NCBI GenBank assembly: GCA_013397115.1
Contig: VWZW01004041.1
Coordinates: 214,228-278,227 of the forward strand
DNA: 64,000 nucleotides
Direction: 5' to 3'
Origin: Edolisoma coerulescens
Taxonomy: Eukaryota; Chordata; Aves; Passeriformes; Campephagidae
Numbering within the stretch: the stretch's first letter is position 1; each line of letters starts with the position of its first letter. The position numbers were made by a program, and so were the translations under genes. The notes beneath the pieces were generated by a model. The model saw only the letters and a program-made list of their open reading frames with translations, did no database searches and was not told the origin of the DNA. Positions 20,509 through 35,000 of this stretch are shown piece by piece.

Positions 20509-23500
20509 TGGCACTTCCTGAGGCAGATGCTTCTCTACCTGTCACCAGTGAAGGATTTCCAGGTGTCCTGTGTCTAAGGATAAAATGGAGAAATCCAACT
20601 CCTATGTCAGCAAGAAAAGGGCTGAAAAGTTTCATAGAGACCCTGCTTTGTCCTTGTCCTGCCTCCCAAGATATAATCTGAGCAGAAATGCTCCTTGGCA
20701 GCTAGGGCTTGTTCTGCCCTTCTACTGCACCCCTATGCTCCAGCTTGAGCTCCTTTCCTTCACATTTTCTTGTCCCACTCTGAGCAAACATGAGAATTCA
20801 AGAATGGAATGATAGCACGTCATGTTCCTGGTTTGAGAAATCTGCACTGTAACGAGACTAAGGTGTTTCAAAGGGAAGAAACTTCCTCATCCTGCTGAAG
20901 CTTTAATAGCCCGTTGTCATTTCTGGTAATGTGTGGGTAGCAATCTACAATGTTCAGCCATCTACACAGAGGGTTTTTTAACTCCCTTTTTCATCTCTAA
21001 AACTAAACCAAATCTCTTCAGTTAGTTGAAAGCTGCATCTCACAGGAGCCGTGATTTGAGGAAGAAGATAATAAGTAGCAAGATGTTAAAGAAAGAGCTT
21101 ATTCCTTGTTTGCTTTGCAGAGTGAAAAGACTGGATCCTGTTACTCTAGAGACTAATCCAAAATGTAGTGTGAGAAAATTCCTACCCCAAGGACATTTAC
21201 ATTGTAAGGGAGATTAAAAAATCCAAGCAAAAAAGCAACGTGTAAGTTAAGAACCAGGGAACAGGGGGACAAGTGCTTCTTTTCTTCTCAGTTAAAAAAT
21301 GTATTGTTTGTTCCTTGCAACCCTCCAGCTTACAGATCTCTCATGTCTTCTAGCCCACGTGGATGAAGGCTTTAACCTGAGGGATGATGACAGCCAGGAC
21401 CAGGTTACTTCTTGGACTAAATCAGGAGGGAGGTTTCTACAGCTTTAGGAGCAGTGTGTAAGGTAGCCCAGCAGGCAGAAGTGGCTGGAGATGCCCTGAG
21501 ACTGGGGCTGTGCAGGACCTGGAGAGAGGCACTCAGAACTGCAAAGAGGACTGAAAATCAGTGCACAATGGAAAAGGGCAGTGATGGACCACATCAGAGG
21601 AGGATGGATAAGAGCAGGATAGCAACCACTGTGGAAGGGACAATGGATGAGGAAGTTGGAGCAGAGAGGAGAGGGCAGTGGGGACAAAAGTTCAGCCTCC
21701 TCGATGGTGACAGAGTTTTGGGCAACTGAAGTAAAAGCTCCCCTGGTGAGGAAAGTCTCAGATCTGAAGAGCTGCATGGATCAGTCATGATGTAAACTGA
21801 GTTTCAGAGTCAGCTTCCAGACTGAATGTACACGGGAAATAGCCAGACTTTCTTACTGATAGAATAACAGCAAAAATTAAATGCAATAGAAGCCAAACAT
21901 AATTTCCAAAGTATTTTCCTACTTTACAAAGCCGGAAGTTTAGAGAGTTTACTTTGTAAGACAGCAATAGGCAACATGTGAAATACTTCTTAGGAAACAA
22001 CTGTGTTGTGTAAAACCAGAAACCCACCAGACATAACATGGGTGGTAAAACAAATTTTTAGTTCTCTGCATAATATCATTAAATTTTTTTACTAAAATAT
22101 TTAATTAAAAATTATCAGCCTACATTTGTTGAAACTGTGTTGATGTCCCAGTACTGACAACAATCTTCTTTTAAAAGAAGAGGTTTTTACAACTTTCTTC
22201 CAGTAAACCACATCTGGATTTTTAACCTCGTTGAAAGTTTTTAATGTGTTTTTATGTCAGACTGTATTGTAATGGAATTGTTATTTATCTCCAGATTTAT
22301 CCAGTTCCTCCTTTCTGGACTATCTTACATTTATCAGGGTCTTTAATTACATTCCTCTACTAGCTGACCACTACAAAAATTGAAATCCTCACCACAAATC
22401 TGTAAAAATGTTTCCACTTGCATTGGGAGACAAAAATAGAATAATTCCATGTCTTTTTGGATGGATGCCTAGCTGAAACTATGCAGGGTTTGACTGACAA
22501 GAGGATGTAGTCTTTGCTGAGAGCACTTTCTTTAAGGTCCTTTTTAGTCTTCAGGAACATTTTAGTAGATGAATGAAGAGAGGATTTATGCTAGTTTCCC
22601 TTCATTTTTGTTAACTCTGCCTGCTTTTTTGTAACTTTTGTCTCCTGCAACAAAATCTTTTCAGCTCTTCGGGCTCACTGAATATATAATCACAAGCTGG
22701 TAAGTAGTAACTTCAGAGAGTTTTGGTTTGAAATGGCACTCTATTCTTTTGTGTACAGCTGTGGTAGAGGAATAAAACCCCTTTGTGCAGATAAGGAAAA
22801 GCAGAATTATTTAAATGCTCAGTATTTGCCAGGGTTATAACTGTAAAGTGTAGTCTTTCAGTGGTGAATAAATACAGTTAACACATAGCTCAGCCTGCAA
22901 ATGCAGTGGAGAGACTTCACTTGGGTAAGTTGGGAATTATTCTGCATCTGAGCGAGCTCTCCTCACTGTGCTGCACAGCACGTTATCCATTTCCTGGGGA
23001 ATGTGGATGGGAGCTTACAAAGCACAGCAGGTAATTGGCTACTTCAGCTGGAAAAGCAGAAAAAGGATATTTGTTGGTATATACAACAAGGAAAGGAGGA
23101 CAAATGGTAATTGCTATTGGGTGGTAATATTTGTCCATAGTCCTCTGATGTGTCTGTGAGGTTAAATCCACACAGGCACTTTGTAAGGGCAGCCAGGGTG
23201 TTAAATGTGAAGTTTAGGCAGTTGAGCAACTTTTTCTGTCAGTGCGTTTTGGGCTGGAACTTTCATATGCTTTGAATGTAAGAAAGGAGGTGAATGTGTG
23301 TGTGATAAAACAGCTTTTTTGAATGATTTCTTCTGTGGTTCAGGGCTTGTGTTTCTGCATCTCAGCATGCATTTTTGTGTTGCTACTTTATTTGGAACCA
23401 TACCTTCATTTTGTGTGAACGGTCTTATCTGATGCCTGTGGAAAGTGAACATAGCTCAGCCTTTAGGAACTTTTCTCTGTATTTCTAAACCTTGCGTACG

Positions 23501-26004
23501 CTGAGGCAAATATTTCCTCTTGGAAAGGGGAAAGCTATTACTGGGCTAGGGACTTTTTCTCAGTTGCACATGTGGCAGTTTCTACAGGCAGACTGAAAAA
23601 AAAAGCTGTAATGGTATACCTATGGTTTTTGTTTAAAGTGGTTTATGTCCAGATAGGGCGGGGAAGTGCGTTGGCAGTGTAAAGACAGATGTACCAGGTT
23701 CCTCCTAAAACAGGGCCATTTTCATGGAAACCTCTTTGTCCTCTGCTTTTTCTCTCCCTCCTCTCTTTAACTAAATGAAGCGTGTGGTTTAAAGTCAAGG
23801 CTGATAGATACTAGGATAACATCAAATCTAACTTAATTTTCATAATATTGTGTAAAACCCCACATATCTGGGGTCTGATATTCCAAAAATCTGTGCCTGT
23901 GGGTAAATATGCATGATGAATCTTACTGGAGCTGATTGACACAAGAATATAGTATTTATTTCAAAAATGTTTGCAGTTTTATGTTGCAGGATTCCAGTCC
24001 TTGGACAGTTTGATTTTAATTTGTTTCTTGAAAATCTCACCAGGAACAATGTACACTGTGTTGGATGTTGAAATTGTGCTTCATGTGTAGAAAGAGACAA
24101 AAATGAAATATTTAATGGGTTTGGTAGGTCTACCTGTGTGTAGGAAGGATACTTGGAAGACTGAAAAATAGATTATGCATTTTTTAGCCCTTTACTATCT
24201 GCAACAAAAAAAGGTTTGTTTCCTCCCCTTTGGTAAAGATGAGATCCAAGTGTTTCTTTGCTTCTTGTATACACCTTTGTACTCTTTGAGGCGGCTTTAA
24301 ATTTTCATCAGTGTCATATGAGGTAAAATGAGTATTAAAGCATTAAGGAAAATGAGGTTAAGACATGCACTGTCTAATAAAAGAAATTAGTATTTTTTGG
24401 CAGTCATCCTTTGGCCTGTGTAATTTTTTTCCAAAGGGTGCTGACATTGCTCCTGGTTACTTTAGGACTGTCATTCTGTGTGTGGACATGTTTTTTACCC
24501 ATTGACCTTTTTTATTTATTTTCTTGAATGCCAAATACTTAATGTGTCATTTCTGGCAGAAAGTTCTGGTGATCAAAGTGGAAACAAAATGGGCTTTAAG
24601 CAAATTGCTGGAAAGTCACACACGGGATGGCACAGCCATGGAAAGCTCTTTTTTTTTCCTGCAGGAATTGCGTACCAGTCCTCATACCAACTTAATGAAC
24701 ACAGGAGGAAGCACATATTTTCCCGGGCCTGGAAAGCAAATGTGGTCTCGGAGTGCAAGGTTTACTACCAGGATAATCAGCTAGAGTGGCACAAGTGACC
24801 GCCTGCCAACTTTCTTTTGCCTCCTGTGTACCTGGCCCAATTAACTCCATTCTTCATTCTTCAGTCATCTCCCCAGGTAGCTACCTGGTGTTAATGGGCC
24901 ATAAAACGCATGGAACTGCTCCATATGGAAATGTTTTGGGGTGTAGGGGGTGTCTTAGCCCTTTGTAGGGGTCTGTGAGAGTGTCAGAGGCAGCAGTGCT
25001 GTCCTAAAGGAAATTCAGAGGATGTACCTCTGCCCTCTTCCTGATTACTGGAAGAGTCTCTTTGGGTAACGTAGGTCATGAGATGAAAGCTGGATTAGTT
25101 TGGGAGAGCTGCACAGAGGACCCAGTGGAGTAACTTCAGCTAAGCACAAAGGGAAGAACTTCAGCTGGGATTAGATACCATTGTTCTTATCTCTTAAACA
25201 AGATTTCTTTGCTTTTACCTGCCTGCCTCCCTCCCAAGTGGGGATTAACCATAACTTTTCTAATTGGACTTGTAAAGAGATTGTGCTTAGTTACAAGTCC
25301 AGCAGCTCAGTTCTTTCTCTGCTATGGCCCCTATGCCTCCTGGACTCCAACCCTCCATCTGCAGAGGTCCATGGGGTGGGAGGTAGCAGGGAGCAGATGG
25401 TCTGGTGAAAGACATTCATTTGCCAGACCTCAGATTCCAAAGACAAAGCCCTAGGAAGGCCTGAGCTTCTGCAGGTGAAGCTCTGCAGGGAGGGAAAGCA
25501 CCTTGTGCTGTGATCCCAGCAGAAGGAAAGGGATCCACGGCTGTCAGGTAGGCTCATGCTTGAAAACATCTTAGCAGGCTTGTGACCTTTAAAAGAGATT
25601 AGAGCTAGTTATTAGTTCATTTCTACCTCCGATGTTCATTTGAGTGAGTGCTCTATATTAGCTGTGAATAGCATGCAAGTGGTATTTCATAGAAACTGTG
25701 TAGAGCCAAGGAATGTATTTGATTATCTATAATCATTCCTTGGGGTCTTCCGTGGAATAGTCTTCCTGTGCTCAAGCTCAGGATATAATCCAGAGCATCA
25801 CAACTGAAACTATTGATTGAAACTGGAGTAGATCACTGGGACTCTGCAAAAATTTAGGGTTAAGCAAACTTCTCGGATCCTACCTTTCTTTGCATATTTC
25901 TGAGTGTACCCTTGAAATCCAGTAGCTCTCATGAGGATTGAGAATTGGAAAGGTGGATTTCTTACTCACATTTTTCTGGGAAAGTTGATATATATTGGGA
26001 TAAT

Positions 26005-26058
26005 ACACCTGCTCTGTGTCACATAGATAAAACACCTGCTCTAAGCCACACAGGAAAT
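26005..26058. repeat. Imperfect 27-bp tandem duplication
   Basis: ACACCTGCTCT at 26005 recurs at 26032, and both copies continue with a related CACA(T/C)A-type segment. Two copies only. Confidence 0.6.
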
Positions 26059-29000
26059 TTAGAATGTTTTGTGAATTTAAACCTGCCCAGCTCTCCTGTC
26101 ATACAGGAAAAATCTGTGGAATAAAATTTACTTCTCAAACATGATTATTTTTGCACCTTCGTCCTCAGTTAGCTCAAGTGACAAAAAACCTTGTTTTGGC
26201 GGTCCTGAGCTCTGTCACATGGAGCTGCACATGATAATTTCTGATACCAGAAATCCAACTTATCAAAATTGCAATAATTCAGAGTTACTGAGAATTTTTT
26301 GTTTTTCAGATCTAACAGAGACCAGGGAAAAGCTGCTTCTAGAGAAATGATGCTGTTTTTACATGCTCACATCCCCAGACTCTGCACCCTGGCAGAGTCC
26401 CAGTGTAGTCAGTAGAGCCACATTAATTTGTCCCTGGTCAGGAAAAGCCCTCATAATTTTAAGTAAGTCATATCTACATGAAATAGTAATAAAAACTGTG
26501 AACTTGTATCATACAAGCATGCCTGGAGAGGGATGAGATTAAAACCAGAGGTGCTGGTACCTGTCAGATTAATTTAGTGACCTCTCCCTGCAAACCCGAA
26601 CTCACTGACTTCTAGAATTGTTAGGGAAACCTAAGATGGTGATGGGTCACTGAGAGCCAGAAACTACTCGCTCTGATGCTTTTTGTGCTCTTGGTTAGGA
26701 AGGAGTTAAAGCCAGTGCTGGAAGTGAACTGAAATATTCAAAATAAGAGTTTTCCAGAGGGGGCTGTGCTGACGGAGGGTGGACTTTGCACCTTCTACTT
26801 TTCTCCTGCTCTCTTAAATTGTGAAAGGTGTAACAAACCCACTGGCTGTGGGGGCTCCCAAGGGAATGGCTCACAAAAAAGTAATTTGGTATTGGCCTAG
26901 TTCAAGCACTCTCAAAAAAAGTCAGGCCTGGCTTTGAGCTGGAGCACAGTCCCAGGTGGCTGAGAGCCATCCTACCTTGCCCATGCCAGGCTGTCAGGTT
27001 GTCCAGGTCGGGTGTGTGGAGAACAGCACCCACACCCTTGATTTGACTGTGCGTGTTAGCTGGGACACAGATATGCTGCCCTGCTCGGTGCAGAGGAGCA
27101 GGGCTAGTGAAAACGTTTCACTGCTGCAATTTCAGCAGAGAAAACATGAAAAGGAATAAAAATCAGATCATCTGGGCAGCATGGGCTCCATCTCCCATTA
27201 GGGATTTGCTACAGGAAGACAGTGCACCTTGTCTGATGCAGGAATTCTGGCTCTGGCCAGGGTTTAAACCCCATTTCTTTCCAGAGCCATGCACCAGATA
27301 CACCCTCTCTCACCAGCTCCGTGTCTCCCCTTGTGAGGATGCAATCTTCCTTCTCCAGGTTTTGCTCTGGGGCAGCAGCTTCCAAGGTCCTGGTGCTGCA
27401 GGGAGGTCATTACCAGGGCTAGACCCAGAGAGACAAAAGCAGGAGTGCTGAACAAACCTTGGCAAAAACTGATCATCCCTTGGCGAAAGTCTTTATTCCT
27501 CCGGCCTGCTGAAGGTCTGCTGAGGGAGCCAGAGCACTCATGAAGCTCTGCAGCCAGCTCTGCATTGCCTGATGCAGGAGTTAAAACTCACTCAGGCTGT
27601 GTCTGTTGTCTTATTCACTCTAAAATATGTCATCCCATGTTAATTGTCCTTTTCGCATATGTCAGAAGTGACTTATGATTAATAAATAAGAATATTTCAT
27701 GTGTTGCCTTTGATGCTGCATCAGTCAGACGGTGACAGGGCGCAAGCTGTGCTCACTGACCCCTTACTGCAGGTGGAAACTGCACTGGGGTCCTGACTGC
27801 AGCACACCGAGCTGGTGACAAGGCATAAAAACTTACATTCAAAAAGTTTCTTGGAAGTATTTCTTGAGAACAGAACATATTGCAAGTACTGTATTTCCAA
27901 CCAGCGAGGGCCACTTCAGTAATAGCTTTTCTGTTAGCTAATTTCTGTCCTTAGGAGGAAGCGGCTTCCTTCCTCTCTTCATTTAATTCCTTTGCCATGT
28001 TGACCTTCACCTGTGTGACTCGCTCCCTGAAATCCTCTTGGGAGGATCAGTGTCAGTTCTAATAAGCCAGCTGTCACTTTACACCAAACAGAAAGCAAGT
28101 GTTTCATTTGTTAAATGGGCCAGGAGAACCCAGAGGCTTTTTCTACCATCCTCGTATTTTTTCTAGGGGAAAGTGTTTTACTTTGACGTGACTGAAAGCG
28201 CATAAAGCGGATCTGAAGCTGCAGATTTAAGTGTCTTGAATGAAGACTGCCATGTAAGGCTTTTATTTATTTATCAGTGGTGCTGAAACGTGATCAGCGT
28301 TACAGCGCAGGGTCTGGGCACAAAGAGTTTTCTTGTGTTTCCAGTCAGAAGATAAGGGATACGCTGTGCAAGGAACACACTGGGAACAGCTTTCCTTTAG
28401 AGAGCTGCACAGGAAGACACAGGAAAAGTAAGATTGTTACACTGAGCTCTTGGCTGCCCATGCAGGGTGCAACACTGCTTCTTGTTGGGAGTTTTGCCAT
28501 TGACTTGATTGTGGGCAGGACAGCTTTTCTCTGTCACAGCTGTTTATTTGTTGCTCCCCTTCCACTGCTTTTTGGTGCTGACAAGCACAACCTGTGCCTC
28601 TCCGCCAGCTTGCACAGGTGGTTTCTATTTACACCACTAAGCTTGGAAAGTATTTAAGAGTGGAAGTGAAAAGGAGCACCTTTTTTTGGGCCTTTCACAC
28701 GGAAGCTGGTGTCTGAATTCAGCAGCTTGTGGAGCACAGGTTTTAAATGGTGTTTGACAAATGTGAAGTGTCACTGACCGACCACCACGGTGGAGAGCAC
28801 CTTGAGACAGGAAGAGAACGTGCCAGCTCCAGTGTGTGAGAGGAAGGCCATGGTTTATTTCCGTGAACCTGGAAGTTGTGTAAGTATGGCTGCTTCTGGG
28901 GATTTGACTCTGTGGTGGGGATTTTGAAGCTGAAAACAGGGCTGTGTGTGGAGTCAGATGATGGTAGTGAAACATCACCCCCTGGCTCTGCAGTTAAGCC

Positions 29001-32000
29001 CTGTGAAGCCTGCCCCTCTTCCCAGGAAAGGCAAGGCCGCTCGGCCATGCTCCTGAGGGCAGCGGCCGCTCGGCTCTCAGGGCAGCTCAGAGCCTTTTGC
29101 TCCGTATTGTTTGGAGGTACCTCCACAGAATTGCAGGAACGCCCCACAGACTCTCCCCTCCCTATGGGGAACCTCCCAGGAGCTCTTCAAACTCGTGTTG
29201 TCACTGCTGTCCCACAGGAGCCTTTGCCATCAGAGGCTAAGGGACAGCACGCTGTCTAGTGCATGTCACAGGAGGCTGCCCAGGCTTTACCCTGGATCTG
29301 CTTCCTGGCTGCAGAAGTGGGGAGGGCAACTTGCCTCTTGTTCCTCTGGGCTTTTAGTTTGTCCTTGTCTCATGATCTGCATAGGCTGGAGGCTTAGGGC
29401 CAAAATCTTTCTTCGTTAGCACCCTAATTTATACTCTAAACTAAGTGTTTGCAGTAACTGAAATAGATATCTGAGAATGATTTCAAGATATTTAAATCTA
29501 GTTAAGTATCCAATATACCATCCCTCAGCCTGAGTGAGCTTTGAAACTGTGTATGTATGACAAATATCCATCTGTCTTCTCTGTGTCTTCCCATGTGTGG
29601 GGAAAGGCCTTAAAAAGTCCAAATCTAGAACCCCGTGCTTGGCCCTGCTCTGCAATGAGCATCCCTAAATTGCAAAGAGGAGGTTCTGACTTTGTTCAGA
29701 TTTTGTGTTGGATTTTTTCTTGGATGTGTCTGCTGGATGTGTTCCTAAGGCTATGACTTGCAGAGAGTGGTGAATCTGTTATCTAGTAGTGTTTCTTCTG
29801 GTGTTTTTGTTTTTCCCCTTGGTCTACTTCAAACAATTACAAAAGGGGGCTACTTAATCTTCAGAAAAAACCAAAAAGAAACCCGCCACCAAAACTTCTG
29901 TCCATAGCAATACTGCACCCTAAAAAAAATATCCTGTAGCCATTAGGCCACACAGCTTTGAATAATTGACTTTCTCAACAACAGCTGAAGTTTGTGGCTT
30001 TTCAAGTGAATGGAACTGGAGCCCACAGAATCACTGCCTGTTCAAACCACTGCCCAGGTGGGAAGTGGTACTGGGTAATGAGCCAAAACTTTCTATATAA
30101 AAAGAAAAAAGATAGCTTCATTTTCAAGAGGTCTAGGATTGGATTTATTTTAAATAAAAGTGTGTTTATAAGTGGATGACTATACAAACATATATGGAAA
30201 CAACAACAGATAATCAGCCTGAAAAATGTGTAAGCAACAGATGTCTTTCAGCATGTGCTACTTGGATGTAAACCTAGAAAAACAAAGCAGATTCTTTTAT
30301 GGTTGGATCTCATCATGGAAGGGAAGTCAAGTAATTTGTAGACTTGGTGTAATTCTTTGCTGTTATATTTGGAAAATAGGCAACACACGATTCAAAAGAT
30401 AGTTCAGGCTTTTTATCTTTGATAAAACTTGGTCTGTGTCACTCCGTGTGGATGTGAGTTGCTACTTAGGAAAGGGCAATGTTCACTTGTGTAGGTACAG
30501 GGCTGTGCTGGCAGTTAATTCAGTATGCTCTGAGAGTACTGAAACTGGGCCACTGAACACTTGTTGATGTTTAATCAGATTGTGATTTATGGACTCAGAC
30601 TTTCTTCTGAACTTTATATTACTTAGAGCCTGTCTAAGTGGCAGTTTCTGTCCTAGAACAAGAAGCCCATTTTGATGTGATATAGCACATTTTTTCATAC
30701 GGTGAGCCTATCCATTGCAGAATTTTGTCTTGTCCCAGACACAGGGATTTTGCTACTTGTAGTCTGCATATATGAATTAATAAAAGTATAAGTGTCCTTC
30801 TTATCAACTTGTGGTCTAGATGTGGGTTTAAGGCTTTATAATCTCAGATGTTAAAAAACCACCTTGGAGGAGCAGATTTAAAACATCAGCATCCTCAAAT
30901 TGTTTCACTGAAAATATTTTCAATGTTTTTGGCTGGAACACCACCTTACTCTCATCATTTACATTAGCCTTTCTACAAGCCAGTCGTGAGAAAGCTTTCC
31001 TGGACAGAAAACTGCCTTTCTCTGTTCCATATGTTAAGGATTAACTGGCTTAGTAACTTTAGGACTGCGTTTCCCTTTCCTAAGAAAAATGCTGTAGGTA
31101 GGAATCCACAGCAATCACTGGTTGTGATGGTCTTGAGTGCCCTACTGCAGAGGCACCACCTGTGCAAAGGAGTAGAGCTCTTGGGAAATGAGTTACCACA
31201 AGAAAAGGAACAAAACCAAGCCTCAGCTGTCTGGACAGTCAATATTGGGTGATTTGGTGGGGAAATCTAAATCACTGCTTTTTTAGTCCAGTGTCATTTT
31301 GAAATTAGTAATGTGTTTGAAGCTGGGATAAATCTTCAGGATGCTTCCTGGTAAAGTGTCCTCTAAGCTTTCATTGCTATTTTTCTGTCCTCTACAAATG
31401 GAGAGGCAATGAACTGCCTATGAAATGCAGGATTTGGAGACAAAATTGTGAATATGTACTACACGTGCAAACCTAGCTTTGCATTTAGAAGCTGCAACAG
31501 AGCTTGTAATGAATGACCTATTATCATCATTAGGGATCCATATTTGCATTGATTCCTACTTAGTGGTTGGTTTTCTATGCTTTGGAAGGTGGGGTGGCTT
31601 TTAAATTTTTTTTTTTCTGCTCAGTGAGAAATAGGTGTGCATGTTATCTGCGTTTATTTTTAGGGGGGAATGGAGTATGAAAAAAGAAGCTTGGCTCATA
31701 ATTACTCTGTGAGAGGAAAATGTGTTCCCAAGTGTGTGTTAGGATTAATACAGTGAACACCTGTGAGAGCTTGTTTCAGTAAAACAGCAGATGCTGTAAA
31801 TTCCAAAATAAATAATTTGGAGCTAATATTCTTCTTCTGAGTGTATAAATCTGTCCTCTTCCCCACTTTCTTCTTTTAAGCCCCCAGATCTGCTTTCCAT
31901 TGCTGTCTCTAAAATGATCCCCAAGCCCTCACTGTCTGTTGATCCAAAAAAGAGTACAACTTCCCATTGAGACCTCTGGAATAGCTGTGTGCAGTAAAGA

Positions 32001-35000
32001 TTATCTCCTGTTGGATCTGTTAATCTCCAGCAAAACTTGTGATTTATACAATTATTTTCACGATATCCTGCAGGACCCTGCAGAAAGGTCAATGATGAAA
32101 AAGGCCTGGGTGCTACACACAGGTCCAAAATGATGTAACAGTAAATTGTAGTGCTGCTAAGTGTCTTGTTGGTTTGAAGGGTGGCAATGTGACAAAAATA
32201 GAGTCATTGTCTCGGTCTGAGCGTCATGGAGAGGGTTTTGTGCAGATGTGAAAGCAAAGAGAGGCAATGCTGTAAATTGCCAGGACTACTATGAAGTCCT
32301 TTGCTCCTGTTAGTGTTGGTTGCTCATAATAAAGTACAAAAGTGGCAAAACAGTTTGGTCATAGTTATGAATGGGCCACTGCTGCATTTTTTTAAAAACA
32401 AAAATAGGGCAAATACAAAAAATAGGGAGGACAGAGGTGTTGCATCTCTTTCAGTTTGATCATTTAAATTTCTAATGCTTCTGGATCTTCCATACTCCCA
32501 TCCTGGCGATGAGTGGAAGTCAAACCACCACCTTAATTCTAATGCTGATCTGAACATGGTAATAATCACGATGAGGTTTGATGTAGATTGACAGAAATGT
32601 TCTGGTTGCAGCACAAGTCCTTGTCCAAACTAAAGTCAAAGGTGGAAGGGTGCTCTCTGGGTGCGAAGGATTTTGTTTTGTTACTGCACTAATAGATGAG
32701 AGAGGAATTTACTTTCTTTATGAAGTTTCTTCATTTAATTGTCTTTAGGGAGCTATTTTAAGACAAAAGAAGAAAAGCAAAAGCTTTGTTCTAGAGGAGA
32801 AAAGAACAGTGGAACTTCAGAATCCTATGAATTGCTTTTTAAAAATGATCCTACTCATAAACTGCATAAGGTGAACACTATTTTTGCCTCTTTTGAATTA
32901 TAACTTTTAGTGAGAATGAAACTGCCCACTGTGCAGTGCTCAAGAGCAGTGCCAGAGCTCATGGACCAGTGCTCTGCTCCACCTCCCACTAAAACCCCAC
33001 ATACACAGAAAAATGACCTGGTGGCAAGATGTGATCCAGATAATGTGATTGGATTCAGGAATATTCTTTCCCTTGTCATAGTTCCTGGGTGGTTTCTATG
33101 GATAAGCATGCCATCTAAATGAGGTACTTATAAAAATGTGCATTTTCCTCGAGTGAGGTTATTTCACAAGCACCCGGTGGCAGATTTTGGAGTTATTTCT
33201 GTGCAGAGGCTGGCAATAATGCCTCAAGGACAGACAGAAGAACAGTTTTAGATTTAATCAGGTTCCCTATACCTTGAGTTCCTCTTCATGGTTTCTGCCC
33301 TTATGATTCTGGTTGACAGCTCTTGTGCTTAATGGTACGAGATAATTTTGGCTTTTCTCTTGAGCCTTGCATTTTTTTGGACCCAGCTAGGAAGTCTCAT
33401 TATTTGTTTCTGTTTTCAGCAGAAAACTGAAACTGTCATTCTCAAAACTGGAGCACAACAAACTACATCACAAAATAACAGTAAACAAAACTTATTATAA
33501 ACCAAACAAAAACTTTGTATAGTACTGTGAATCTCCGAACCATTTTGTCAAAACTGCAGACCACAGTTCAATGGGCTTTCAAAATAGAAAAATCAAATTA
33601 ATCTGATCTATTTCTATGGAAAATAAATGAGGCACTTCTTATCACATGAATAAATTGTTCCTTTAGAATATTGTTCTGCACCATTATGGCTTCAAGTACC
33701 ATTTATGTTGTCTACTAATGAAAGGCCTCTGTAGGAGCTATCACACCAGGTATGGAAAGGGCTCAAAATTCCCAATTCCTTTCAAAAGTGAATACAGTAT
33801 GTCAGAAAGGAGAGGAGAAGGGGGAAAAGAGTAAGGAGCTAGAACTCTTTAATAACAAGAACTAGCCTAGGGAGAAAAGTTCCTATGAAAGGATAATACA
33901 TAAAGAGTTTTTCACACTGCCTCAAGTTTTTGTTAGAAATGCATTCAAGATTTATAAAGATTTTTTCAATTTAAAATACTTTTTTTTTTCTTCTTTCTCC
34001 CCTCTCACAGCCTAGGTACCTCCAAAATGAATTGAAGGAATGGGCACGGGGGTAATTGGTTTGAAGAAAATGAGATGGGGAGGCAAGAAATTGAATAATA
34101 TTGCTAAAGAGGGAATTGCTTGGAGGAGGCAACTGACCCATCACAGTGTTGCAAAAGTGTTATTTGAGCTTTCAGGCTGTATTAGATCAATGGCTTTATT
34201 AGTTGTTGCATATACTAAATATAAGTAACTATAACTCTAGATTTTGGAGACATAATGATATGCAACTTTATTTGCCAAATCAGTATGTTCATTACTTGTT
34301 GTGGATTTGATTCCACCAGCGAAGTGCCCATGGGTGGAGATGAGATCATATCTGAAATACCAGACAAATTCTGTAATGGCTCCAGGTCTCTGCAAAGCAA
34401 TGCCTGACTCTGCAGTGCCTGCCTCCCTTTGACCTGGCTGATGGCTGGTATTTTTGGAAAGAATATTTCAAGTTTGTGGATGTTCCTATTTTTTTCTTTT
34501 TCTTCCTCTCCTTCCCAGAAAGCCCAAAGGCCCCAGACCAGGGTCTTCATGGAGGGGAGACCTGTAGTTTGGCTTGGCTCAGCCTCTGATTTATTGAGGC
34601 TGAGCTGCTTCACAATTTCCAGTAAAAAACAAAAAAATACATTTGGGTCAAAGACTTTTTATTTTTATTTTGACTGCTGTGGAGTTTAACTGCCTCAAAC
34701 TGGGGCCAGCCTTTGTTCTGTCTTGCAGTTAAGTAACTCTGGCATTTATGATAGCCTGCAATTACTGTGCAAACTATCATTTTTCCATTTCAAAACGTAG
34801 CATTTCTCCATGCTTGCAGCATTATCTCAGATGCCACAATTATGTGCATCCTCAGGAGGAGGAAATGGCTGTGGCACATCACATACCGTGGTGTGGAGAG
34901 TGTAGGGAACTGTATTTTGGGGGTTTCTGTGATAAGTGTTCTTGTGGAGCCAGGTTTCCATAAATGTCTGATGAGAAAAGTTAGTTCACAGCACATACTG

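Noticed and set aside
34748..34963. Cysteine-rich 71-codon frame resembling a zinc-ribbon pattern
   Set aside because: Cys pairs are irregular, no upstream regulatory or splice context, and length is what chance gives in 64 kb.
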